Source: Hyparrhenia diplandra
Lineage: Eukaryota > Streptophyta > Magnoliopsida > Poales > Poaceae
DNA length: 64,000 bases
NCBI GenBank assembly: GCA_015847255.1
Contig: JADLZK010009181.1
Location: 1,054,001-1,118,000 of the forward strand
Direction: 5' to 3'
Part shown: positions 54,994 through 63,840 of the stretch, in pieces
Position numbering within the stretch: the first letter of the stretch is position 1
Layout: the number at the start of each line of letters is the position of its first letter
Program-made: the position numbers and the translations under genes
The notes under the pieces: generated by a model
The model's input: the letters and a program-made list of their open reading frames with translations, nothing else
Told to the model about the DNA's origin: nothing
Databases searched by the model: none

Positions 54994-56424
54994 TGTTGAC
55001 ACCTGTTATAGCATAATATTACTAGTCAACTAAACTTGGATAAGGGCGTAAAATGAATATCAACATAGATTAGGGGCTTTACTAACATAATTCCACGAGC
55101 TTTGGTGATTTATATAATTTTAGGGACTTAATAGATAAATGCAGAGAAGAATGGAGAAAGTTCTGGAATATACATCCCATATGATGACAAGACTTGACCG
55201 TGAAGTAACTCAACCCGAATTGTGAACTAAAACATTCTAGAAGACACCAGAAGACACTAGGAAGGAGCTGACAGCATGGGCCCACCATGGCCTGGCAGCC
55301 GCCCGATGAGATTAGGGCCTACGCTAGGTGGGTCCCACCTGTCGGTCTCACCTTTCTAGGTCGGTTTACTACCGACTTTGTGGTTGTATCTACACTGTTG
55401 CCAAGGTCGGTTTGATCCAAGGGTTCACATTCATCGCCAAGGCCTATATAAGAAGACCCCCCTTTGAGTGGTGAAACCCTAACTCATTCTATCTCATTCT
55501 ATTCATTAACTCGGTTGTAGAGGTGTCCCAATGTAAGGATAACCTCTCTCTGGGATTAGTGAATTAGAAGTAGATTAGAGGAAGATTAGTCATGTAATTA
55601 GAGATAGATTAGCCATGTAATTAGAACTAGATTAGATCTAACTTAGATCTAATCAAGAGTAAAGGAGAGCTGAACTATACTTTGGTTCTGGAGATGTCTA
55701 CAGAGTTTGGTATGTTTCATATCTTATCTTTGGAAGACTTATGATTCATATATTTATCTTCTCTATTTGCTTCTATGACTTTCATATATGTGGTTAAGTA
55801 TAGTTGTTATGCTATTGCATGGGATCTTCGCTCGTATTGAGTGCTCTAATTATTATATGTGATTAGAGTAGTAATCGATAGTGTAGACTTGGTGTCTAGG
55901 CTATAGGTTACACGAGATTGCGCCCAATCCCACGGATAGTTGTGGTAGCCCTGGGGGTGACAAACTCAGAAGGGCTGTGTAGTCCACCACGTTCGGATTG
56001 GTGTTTCGTAGAGCTTTTGGCAGCCTTCTCCCATCTACCTTCTTCCCGTCTTTCTCGAGAGATGGGGACGGATCCGCCGCTCCAAAGTGCATTAGTAAAA
56101 TTGCTATCATAGAACTTAAGTAATAGAGATACCCGGGAACCTTGATCTTTTTCCTTTGACCTCTTGATTAGTTTAATTATTCTTTGACATCTTAGGTAGT
56201 TTATTATTTTATGCTTTGATCCTTTAACAATTACTTTCTCATTATAGTCTAGTGGTTTGCTAAGTTAGTAGATGCATGATTGTGACTTATTAGATTCTTT
56301 AGCCAAAGTTTCCCCGTGGATACGATACTCTAGAATACTCATCCTAGGGAAAAGCTATAATGGTAGTTGTTCTGTGCGCTTGCAGAATCCTTTATATTCT
56401 TTTAGCACTTAACAAATGCCAACA
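54994..56424 (+). repeat. Right LTR of the plus-strand LTR element
   Basis: 1431 bp. TATA at 55443. Differences from the left LTR are concentrated at CAG/CTG positions, for example CCCAGGAACC/CCCGGGAACC and TTCCCTGTGG/TTCCCCGTGG. Confidence 0.92.
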
Positions 56425-56449
56425 GGGGTTTTTGATCTCGTGACGATTA

Positions 56450-56476
56450 GGGTTAAATATATAGGCGGGGGCGGCG
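56450..56476 (-). promoter_or_regulatory. Displaced core promoter of the minus-strand CACTA-2 gene
   Basis: On the minus strand GCCTATATATTTAACCCTAA. Leaving out the LTR element, this TATA box would sit about 40 bp before the GC-rich leader that starts at 48366, a normal plant arrangement. Confidence 0.6.
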
Positions 56477-56525
56477 GAAGCAACCTTCAAGTAAAATATA
56501 ATTGGGCTACTTCCAAAAACATCTC

Positions 56526-56592
56526 TGTAGCGCAATGTTAAGACTCCCCAAGTGATAGCCGCAGGTCACAGGATCGAACCCAAAGTGGGCAC
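56526..56592 (+). repeat. tRNA-like sequence 2
   Basis: TGTAGCGCAATGTTAAGACT resembles an A box, and CACAGGATCGAACCCAAAG, about 40 bp on, a B box. An oligo-T run follows at 56593. It is the clearest of the four tRNA-like sequences, but the acceptor ends do not pair by eye. Probably a SINE head or tRNA relic. Confidence 0.6.
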
Positions 56593-56673
56593 TTTTTTTT
56601 TAATTTTACCAAATTTTTTTTCTTACTTTTACTTTTTAATCTACTATTTCCTGTTTATTAAGCATATTTTTTT

Positions 56674-57575
56674 ACTCAAATTTTTTTCCCAACAACCTAC
56701 ATCAAAATGATGTGTCCCACCAAAAGTTTAGATTTTTTTACCTTCATTTAGGTATTTAAACTAGTTTTATTGATTTAAACAGCAAATAATTACAGAAATA
56801 GGTAAACATGCTCTGAAAATTCCACAAGTTCACACAGCATCATGGGTTGGCTCCATACACTCCCCAAAAAAGTTTGAGATAATTTCGAGAAAGTTGTGGT
56901 ACACCTATCGCACTACCATGACCACTTCTCTCATAGTGACTAGAACAAGTGAGAGAGACGTGGGTCATTGTGAGGATGTGTACCAACACTTTCTCTGAAT
57001 CCACTCAAATTTTTTTCCCAACAACCTACATCAAAATGTTGTGTCCCACCAAAATTTCAGATTTTTTTACCTTCATTTAGGTATTTAAACTAGTTTTATT
57101 GATTTAAACAAACAAATAATTACGTAAATAGGTAAACATGGTCGAAAAATTCCACAAGTTCACACAGCATCATGGGTTGGCTCCATACACTCCCCAAAAA
57201 GTTTGAGACGATTTCGAGGAAGTTGTGGTACACCTCTCGCACTACCATGACCACTTTGCTCTCATAGTGACTAGAACAAGTGAGAGAGACGTGGGTCATT
57301 GTGAGAATGTGTACCAACACTTTCTCTGAATCCACTCAAATTTTTTTCCCAACAACATACATCAAAATGTTGTGTCCCACCAAAATTTCAGATTTTTTTT
57401 ACCTTCATTTAGGTATTTAAACTAGTTTTATTGATTTAAACAACAAATAATTACGAGAAATAGGTAAACATGCTCTGAAAATTCCACAAGTTCACACAAA
57501 GCATCATGGGTTGGCTCCATACACTACCCAAAAAAGTTTGAGACGATTTCGAGAAAGTGGTGTTACACCTCTCAC
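56674..57575 (+). repeat. 330-bp tandem repeat, about 2.7 copies
   Basis: Units start at 56674, 57003 and 57334, each with ACTCAAATTTTTTTCCCAAC. Shared landmarks are CATCATGGGTTGGCTCCATA and GTGAGAGAGACGTGGGTCAT. The period is 329-331 bp. The third copy stops near 57575. The copies are very similar to each other, so amplification was recent relative to the rest. The array lies between the divergent minus-strand gene and the PTTA gene of CACTA-2. Confidence 0.92.
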
Positions 57576-58740
57576 AATTGATTATTTTAGGTACATTTAG
57601 GTATTTTAAAAGCACGGATACAAAAAAATTACAAAAACCAAAAAAGAAAATCGGGCGCCAAACAACATTGGGCGGCCGAAACATTTCAATGTTGTCATCC
57701 GAAAAAAAAAAATTAGCGCCAAAAATACCGCCAAAACCCCCCTTCTTCGTCAACACCATCCCCTCTCATTTCCCCTCCCCTCGGCATTCCCGATTCCCAA
57801 ACCCTAGCGGCGCGCCTCCCCATGTCAACGAGGTGCTTCCTCTACCACGACGAGGTGGTACGTCCCCTCCCCCTTCCCCTATGGACCTCTCTTCCACACT
57901 TACAGAATCGCCGCCGCCCGGGGTGAACAGATCCGCCCAGGACACGCGTCGTCGCCGACATCGAAATCCTCACCCCCCCTATCTCATCGCCTAATCCCCT
58001 TCTTTGTCGACAAGATCTAACGTTACCCATTTCAGGATTTGGGGACAACACCATCGCCGGCGAAATCCCTTTGCATCTGCTTCTTCGTCGAGTAGGGTTC
58101 CCCGCACCACCTGTACATCCCCATGGTGGCAACAAGGGGTCAACTTCGTAAGAAACCTTCGCAAGAACAAGCAGCAGAATAGAAGAAGAACCTACGGGAA
58201 GAAGAAAGCGAACGACCACAAGAATCAAAAAAGCGCACGACCACAAGAACAAGGAGGTAACCAACCCGCACTGTTCAGAATTAAAGATTTTTCTCTTTTG
58301 TCCAGTTACTTTGTGCCTGATGATTGATTGGTCTTAGTTAAATTAGTTAAGAATTCACTTGTTTACTCATAGTGGAATTATACATGACCTGTTTAGGAAC
58401 GTAAAATGTTTTAGGATGCCTGAGAATGCTATTTGATTGAAGCAGTTTGGATATATGTGTCCTCGATAAGATAAGGGACCTCGGGTTCCTCATATACTCA
58501 AAAATTAGATTAGTCATCTAAACACGTAAAAGAGTGCGCCACTTGCCTCTTAGATTATTAACCTGAAATCTAAAACCTAACCACCTATTAACTCTAAGCT
58601 TTTCAAGCAAAAACTACTAGCTCCCTCCCCTTATCTTTCTTGCAAGTAGTACTAGTTCTTAGCTCATAGTAAAGTCCATTTTACTATCTAATAGAAACAC
58701 TTGTAATTCTTGCTATCCTTCTTGCAAGTAGTAGATCCTC
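57576..58740 (+). other. 5' region and leader exons of the PTTA gene
   Basis: C/T-rich leader from about 57740. ATG at 57821 (MSTRCFLYHDEV) ends at a donor-like GTACGT. Acceptor-like CTTACAG (57903) and TTTCAGG (58035) follow. A basic run, RNLRKNKQQNRRRTYGKKKA, lies at 58155. The exon structure is uncertain. This could be the N-terminal part or the 5'UTR of the gene that follows. Confidence 0.4.
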
Positions 58741-61080
58741 CAAAGAACGGATTATGAGAGACGACGTGATATGCGCGTGGCGGAGAATGAGAAGATGTTT
58801 CAACGACTGGCTGGCCAACTTAAGATCTCAATTAAATAATTCTATTCCACAACCAACAGCAAAGAAGGGGGAAAACAACAACGAAGGGAACAAATAGTGA
58901 TTCTGAATCCTCGAGTATCTCCTTGACGAAGATGATCAAGGAGATAGTGATTCGGAAGACACCGAATCGATGAGCAGCCCCCATAGAAATTGAGGTGCTT
59001 ATTCTATCTCGAAGTAGTGGATGGGGAATATTTGCATTGAGTTATAATGTTTGTAAAATATTGCTCTGATTGTATGATCTTGCTTTAATTCAATAATCTT
59101 TGTTTCATATCATTTCTTTACTACATTGTGTTGCTTATTAATGCACATCACTTACATGTATTTTTGTTTTGTACAGATTCCTAAAGGTCATAGAGTCAAA
59201 GTCCTCGCTTCAAGGACAAAGAAAAGCACCAAAATGCCACCAGGAAGTAGGAATGCTAGTAAGAGGGTGAGGGCATGTGATGGGTCACGGTGGATGCTAC
59301 TGCTGCCCCAACAAGAGCATCAAAAGGCTTCAAACACGGGGTGCTACGGACACTCAAGTTGAACTGCCAGAAGGCTCAAATTCTACTACAGAGCAGGACC
59401 CTGCAAACATTGCTGTGGACACTCAAGGTCCTACAGATCACGATAATGATGGCCTACCTGATGACAACAACTATGCTAGAGGCAATAACACCGAAGGCAA
59501 GTTATAGATTATTTAACATTTTAATATGAAATCATTTGTGCTCATTTGCATTTTACGCAACCATTGAACTGCATTTACTATTTTGTAGATCTTCCACGAG
59601 CCCCAAGGAGACCGAGACCGCCCACCAAGGGAACATAGCTGGAAAGGATGACAAAAGCAATGGGACAGAGGTTGCCCATAGCTGTTGCTCAAGGAAAAAA
59701 AAAAGGCCTCATCAACTTTGGTCAAGCGACCAAGTTAGCATCGAGGCCGGAGTCATCGTTCGGGACAAGATTCTCGTCCTTACTCATTTGGAAAGATTAC
59801 AAGGACGACGACAAATATTACAAGAGCTTCATGGGGAAGCTAAGTGTAAGTGGATTACTATATGTATTCCTTTAGTAGCTTGTATATCCGCTTAAGATGA
59901 GTTCAACCTCTAACTATGGAATTGCCATTTGAATAGTTGCGCTTGGAAATTGATAAAAATAACCAAGCGAGTTGATGATGCTTGCACCGATGTCTTTCGC
60001 GCTCGATGGTGCGACAACGACGCTATCGGCTCAAGAAGCAATACTTCAATGGTGTGCCGAGCAAATGAGATTAGGACAACTTCTCTGTTGATTCTATGGT
60101 GATGAGCGATGGCGGGCACTAGTTGCACCTTTGTGGTCTAATCCAAAGAAGATGGTAAGGGTCTTGTATTCTTATTTCTCATTGAATTTGCAAATGGTCT
60201 TATTATCTTGAACCTATGTTGAATCTCTTGTAGGAAAACAATTTGAAAAGAATAGGCAAAAAATCAAAGCAAGGTCAAGTATCACCAGGCTCTGGGTTCT
60301 CTATGCTATGTGGCGCACTTGCATGAATATGTAAGTAAATACTACCTTGTACATATTTGCCTGAACCACTTAGTTTGCATTTGATGTAATACATTGCTGT
60401 TATTGATTAACCAAAAATAGAAGCGTAAGAGGAACAATGCGAGAACCTAGCGCAACACGGGATGAGGAAGTTGATGCGGTGGAGGCCTTCAAGACCGCCA
60501 TCCCGGCCCAAACGTGGTGCATGCGAACTAGCAAAATATGCACTTGTAAGTTCATCTGAATCTATTCTTCGTCGGATCGTTGAATGAATGCTATATGTCT
60601 CCAATCTAGACAAATTTTGTGTGTTTTTCTCTTCACCAACTTATGCCAACAAATATGACTTCTAAACTGTTGCTATCGAACACCCAACTAATGATGGGTC
60701 TTTCAGGATGATATGGAATTTTTAATGTCACAACCTGTTGATGAAGGTGAGACACCCGGTATCAAGTGTGTAGGTGCTGTCCCAGTGCTCTCCCGACAAA
60801 GACAAACCATTTCTTGAAGAATGTGGGATTGCAACTAGTGGATCCTGCAAAATCGGCTTCATCGACGAGAATCCGAGCTTCGGGAACGCATAGCGGTGAA
60901 GAAAGGGCAGCTGTGCAGGGATGAACTTCGATGAATGAAGAGGACCTACGGAGAGGCAAAAGAACGGTGGCGAGGCAAAGAAGGAGTTGGACAACTACAA
61001 GAAGGCGGTAGTGGAGAACAACGCACTCCCGAGGCGTTTGATTTCACTCGGTGCTAATGGTATCTTTGGAAACCGACATG
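58741..61080 (+). pseudogene. PTTA / En-Spm second protein (Transposase_24-type), broken
   Basis: Exons in order: TDYERRRDMRVAENEKMFQR (58750); acidic DEDDQGDSDSEDTESMSSPH (58928); IPKGHRVKVLASRTKKSTKM (59177); DLPRAPRRPRPPTKG (59590) then MTKAMGQRLPIAVAQGKK and SLLIWKDYKDDDKYYKSFMG (59770), which are the conserved core of the plant PTTA/En-Spm transposase family; TDVFRA...NEIRTT (59990-60080); NAREPSATRDEEVDAVEAFK (60440); and a C-terminal coiled-coil-like part, KELDNYKKAVVENNALPRRL (60990). In CACTA elements this gene follows TNP2 and its product is thought to bind the subterminal repeats. Frameshifts occur in most exons (for example after 59690 and in 60010-60120). Confidence 0.8.
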
Positions 61081-61299
61081 AGCACCGCCTGGTACCGATG
61101 GTGTTGCTCTTTTTTTTCCTATGGAAAACTAAGTTGGAGTTGTTGGTTTTTTACTTCTTGCAAGTGTTATGAAACTTCCAAGTAATGTCAACTAGTACAT
61201 GTTACTAGTTGTTGATTGAGTTGTAATGTCACTAGATCGAGGCACGGTTACTAAATTTATTTTGCAATTTCGATGCAATCGGTTTACGCAACAATGATG
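61081..61299. other. 3' untranslated region of the PTTA gene
   Basis: AT-rich, no further coding signal. Leads into the subterminal array. Confidence 0.4.
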
Positions 61300-62020
61300 A
61301 AATGAATGTCCTTTTCGTGATGATATATATGTGGTTCGATGACGAATGCTTACTACTATCTATCACGAATATTTAATCGTTTCTATGACGAACGTATAAA
61401 CATTAGCCGACGAAGCGCTAATCCTTTCTGTGACGCTTTTGTAATCATTTGTGTGACGATTCAATAATTATTCTGTGATGAGCATATTTTAAATTGCGTG
61501 GCGCACATACTGATGGTTCATGGCACGTCATACATAGCAATGCGTGACGAAACATGGGATCCAATAACGGTAGCGACACGTGGTAGAACAAAACCGATCA
61601 CGCGTCGGCGACCCACGTCACCGCCACGTCATCTACCACGTCATATGCCGCCGTCGGCGATCCACAGACGGCGTTACATAGCACGTTATGACAAACGCGT
61701 GGATTTAACGAAAATCGTCCGCGTAAGCGATACTTGGCCCGTTAACGGCGTTGTCTACAACGCCCGGCGATTAGTTGGTAGTGGCGAAAACAACGGCGTC
61801 ACGGATGGAAAGCACATCTATGACGCCAACATTTTCGTCATTGATCAAGTGCACATCAATGAAAAGCGTTGTTTTCGTCACCGATTGACATATGTGACAT
61901 CCAATAGATGATGAACGCGTTTTTCGTCATAAACAAATCACGAGAAAAACTTCGGTGACAAATTTGGCGTTGTCCGTGGCGATAGTGGGGACGTCATTGC
62001 CGAGCACATCCCTACTAGTG
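61300..62020. repeat. Right subterminal repeat array of CACTA-2
   Basis: About fifteen TGACGAA / TTCGTCA / GTGACG words in both orientations, for example CTATGACGAACG, ATTTTCGTCATTG and TTTTTCGTCATAAAC. The left end keeps only two (ATGACGAAAACC and ATGACGCTT at 45682-45705). The frame 61498-61911 is an accident of the repeat. Confidence 0.85.
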
Positions 62021-62352
62021 TTCATTGAGAAATCAAATAAACCCGAGCACAACAAATTGTTAGGATGCTCACGTAATGCACCATAAGTCAAATGGTCATC
62101 ATATTTCACAAACATTTAGGAGGTTCCTCTCGTTTTGCAAGCGAGAGGGTTGACTAAACACTTATGAAATAGGAACATATACAAGATCATCAAAAATAAT
62201 CATCACTAGGAATCATATGTATCAGTAATGCAAGTAATCATCACAAGGACTCATATATATCAGAAATTGAAGTCTGGTTCATCAACTAACCATCACTAGA
62301 AATCATATATATATCGTAATGGAGGTCCGGTTCAACAACTAACCATCACTAA
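62021..62352. repeat. Tandem repeat, about 45-52 bp unit, after CACTA-2
   Basis: At 62196-62352, units of TAA(T/C)CATCACTAG(G/A)AATCAT then ATATATATC and a GGTCCGGTTCAACAAC-like tail repeat 3.5 times (starts near 62197, 62240, 62292 and 62340). The stretch 62024-62195 has no recognised feature. It belongs to the DNA into which CACTA-2 inserted. Confidence 0.6.
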
Positions 62353-62892
62353 TTGAAAACCCTAACCAAAACCCTAAGCAAGTCCGAAATCTCACCCGCT
62401 TCTTCTTCACGCCCTTTGTCGAGGAAGACCCTTTCTTCCCCCCGCTTGCCGGTGGGCGTGGTCTTCTTCTTCTTGGCCGGCGTAGGGCTGCCCGTTTCCC
62501 TTTGTCGGCGGCGACCGCTCAGGGGTCTTCTTGGCCGCGGATGCCCGAACGGAGAGGTCAACCTCAACATGTCCTTCCTTGTCTCCTTGAGCTCAATGGC
62601 CGCGGATTGATGTCCTCCTCCTCGTCATGCTCGGGGGTTGCGCGCTCGACCTGCGGCCCAGCGGCGCAAGCCTTCTACGCTTGTTAGGGTTGCGCGCTCG
62701 CCGGACGAATCGCTGCGCTGCTTTCGGGCGGGTCGACGCCGCCCTTCAGTCGCCGCTAACGCCGCCGCCCGCGGCCATCGCCGCCGCCCGATGAGGGTTA
62801 ATTTTTGAGATGGGGAGATGGGGAGATGAGGGGAAAGATATTGATTTGGGGAAAAGGACGGAGAAGGGCCACGGTTGAAGGGATTTATATGC
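62353..62892 (-). pseudogene. 5' part of a minus-strand gene, unknown protein
   Basis: Promoter TATATAAATCC (minus strand) at 62881-62890. A leader follows, then GC-rich coding-like text with ATG near 62795 (MAAGGGVSGD, then TGA). Later frames read KRRRLAPLGRRSSAQPPSMT and, at 62430-62370, GGKKGSSSTKGVKKKRVRFR, a Lys/Arg-rich stretch like a nuclear protein tail. The frames change repeatedly. By layout (TATA, C/T-rich leader, tRNA-like sequence just upstream) it resembles the minus-strand gene starts at 44.1 and 56.5 kb. I cannot name it. Confidence 0.4.
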
Positions 62893-62954
62893 ATCTAACT
62901 AGTCCTCAAAATGTTTAAAGACAACCTTACGAAGTTGTATTAAGATCCTTCAAA

Positions 62955-63013
62955 TACCGTAGTGGTGGATTGTGCTTTGTTTTAACCTCGAGCTTGAGTG
63001 TTCGAATCTGTTG
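62955..63013 (+). repeat. tRNA-like sequence 3
   Basis: ACCGTAGTGGTGGATTGTGC (A-box-like), then GAGTGTTCGAATCTGTTGGG (B-box-like), followed by a T-rich run. It sits about 65 bp upstream of the TATA box at 62885. Confidence 0.5.
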
Positions 63014-63170
63014 GGCTTGAATTTTTTGTTTACTATTTAAATGCGTCCCTTGCTAGTATGATACTTTTTATTTCAATTTTTATTGATCTCGTGTAAAAAT
63101 TTGATTTTTTTTTTTTTAAATTTGTAAAATTTGATTTAAATTTGATATTTGTTCTAGTGATTAGTTAAAT

Positions 63171-63232
63171 AACCTAGTGGTGGAAGGAGCTTTGTTTGAA
63201 CCTGAGCTCGAGTGTTCGAATCTTGATGGGTT
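63171..63232 (+). repeat. tRNA-like sequence 4, duplicate of number 3
   Basis: AACCTAGTGGTGGAAGGAGC and GAGTGTTCGAATCTTGATGG. The duplication extends over about 62955-63120 and 63171-63370, including CGTCCCTTGCTAGTATGATA in both. It is a tandem copy of about 215 bp, with an extra 30-40 bp in the second copy. Confidence 0.6.
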
Positions 63233-63385
63233 CAAGTTTTTTTTTGTTTATTATTTAAATTAGTCCATTGTTCAAAGTTTTTTGTTCATTATTTAAATCG
63301 TCCCTTGCTAGTATGATACTTTTTCTTTCACATTTTTATTGATACGTGTAATATTTGATTTTCCTTTTTAAAATTTGGTATCCAT

Positions 63386-63649
63386 ATGTTCTGCAATTAT
63401 TTTTAATTCTACCTCATTTTTAATTTGTTATCCCTATGTTACCACTATTTGGTTTGTAATCATGACAAAAAAAAAGTGTAATTATGGGTGTTGTTTATTT
63501 TTTAAAATAAGACAACTACATCTATTTTTCGTTTAGCAAAACTTGATGTCAACTGGAGCAAACAGGCATGTTATCGGAAAAATAAAAAGACAAACAATTG
63601 TTGTGCCCTCAAATAAAAAAAGAACCGGTGACTATGACATATGGTGATT
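63386..63649. other. AT-rich, no gene seen
   Basis: No coding or repeat structure recognised between the duplicated tRNA-like unit and the exon below. Confidence 0.3.
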
Positions 63650-63840
63650 AGTTAGGGGCGGTATTTGTTCTAGGGCCATCCCGCTTCTCCTTCTTTAGCT
63701 CCTCAATGTCCTACTTCTTCTTCTTTACGGTTTGGTTCATTTTGAAGTCTGCGACTTTTGATCCACTTGTCCTTCTTCTCGATCAAGTCTTTTCGCTTTG
63801 CTCCAACTTCGCATTAAGACAACCAATGCAATTCTGCGAA
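63650..63840 (-). pseudogene. Exon of a minus-strand gene, coiled-coil-like, unknown
   Basis: On the minus strand a good acceptor, TCTCTCTTCGCAG, at about 63838 opens NCIGCLNAKLEQSEK, then in the next frame LIEKKDKWIKSRRLQNEPNR. The charged, helix-like text recalls the coiled-coil end of the GRF gene at 43437, so a related protein is possible. Its upstream exons lie beyond about 63840, toward or past the window end. Confidence 0.4.

Larger units (their letters stand above)
48368..56424 (+). mobile_element. Non-coding LTR retrotransposon (LARD-like), plus strand
   Basis: LTRs 48368-49814 and 54994-56424 (TGTTGACACC...AATGCCAACA) are nearly identical apart from scattered differences and a 14-bp duplication (CTAACTTAGATCTA) in the left one. 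The primer site AGCTTTTTTGGCGCCGTTCT follows at 49815 and a purine tract AGCTTGGGGGAACT precedes the right LTR. The 5.2-kb interior has no gag or pol motif. Target duplication is GCGGG on the left and GGGGT on the right, matching only if a base was lost. It is the innermost layer of the nest and splits the minus-strand CACTA-2 gene from its promoter. Confidence 0.9.
45654..62020 (+). mobile_element. CACTA-2: complete-ended CACTA transposon with nested LTR element
   Basis: Left end CACTAGTAGAAATCTGCTCA (45654) and inverted right end CACTAGTAGGGATGTGCTCG (to 62020) match at 16 of the first 20 positions, with a shared ATGACG word following. The 3-bp target duplication is TTC on both sides (45651-45653 and 62021-62023), as CACTA elements make. 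Total length is 16.4 kb; without the LTR element at 48368-56424 it is about 8.3 kb. Contents from the left: C-terminal remnant of TNP2 (+), a minus-strand gene, a 330-bp tandem repeat, a PTTA-type gene (+) and a TGACGAA subterminal array. Without a complete TNP2 it could move only with help. Confidence 0.9.

Noticed and set aside
61498..61911. 137-codon open frame at the right end of CACTA-2
   Set aside because: It lies wholly within the TGACGAA repeat array and has no family resemblance.
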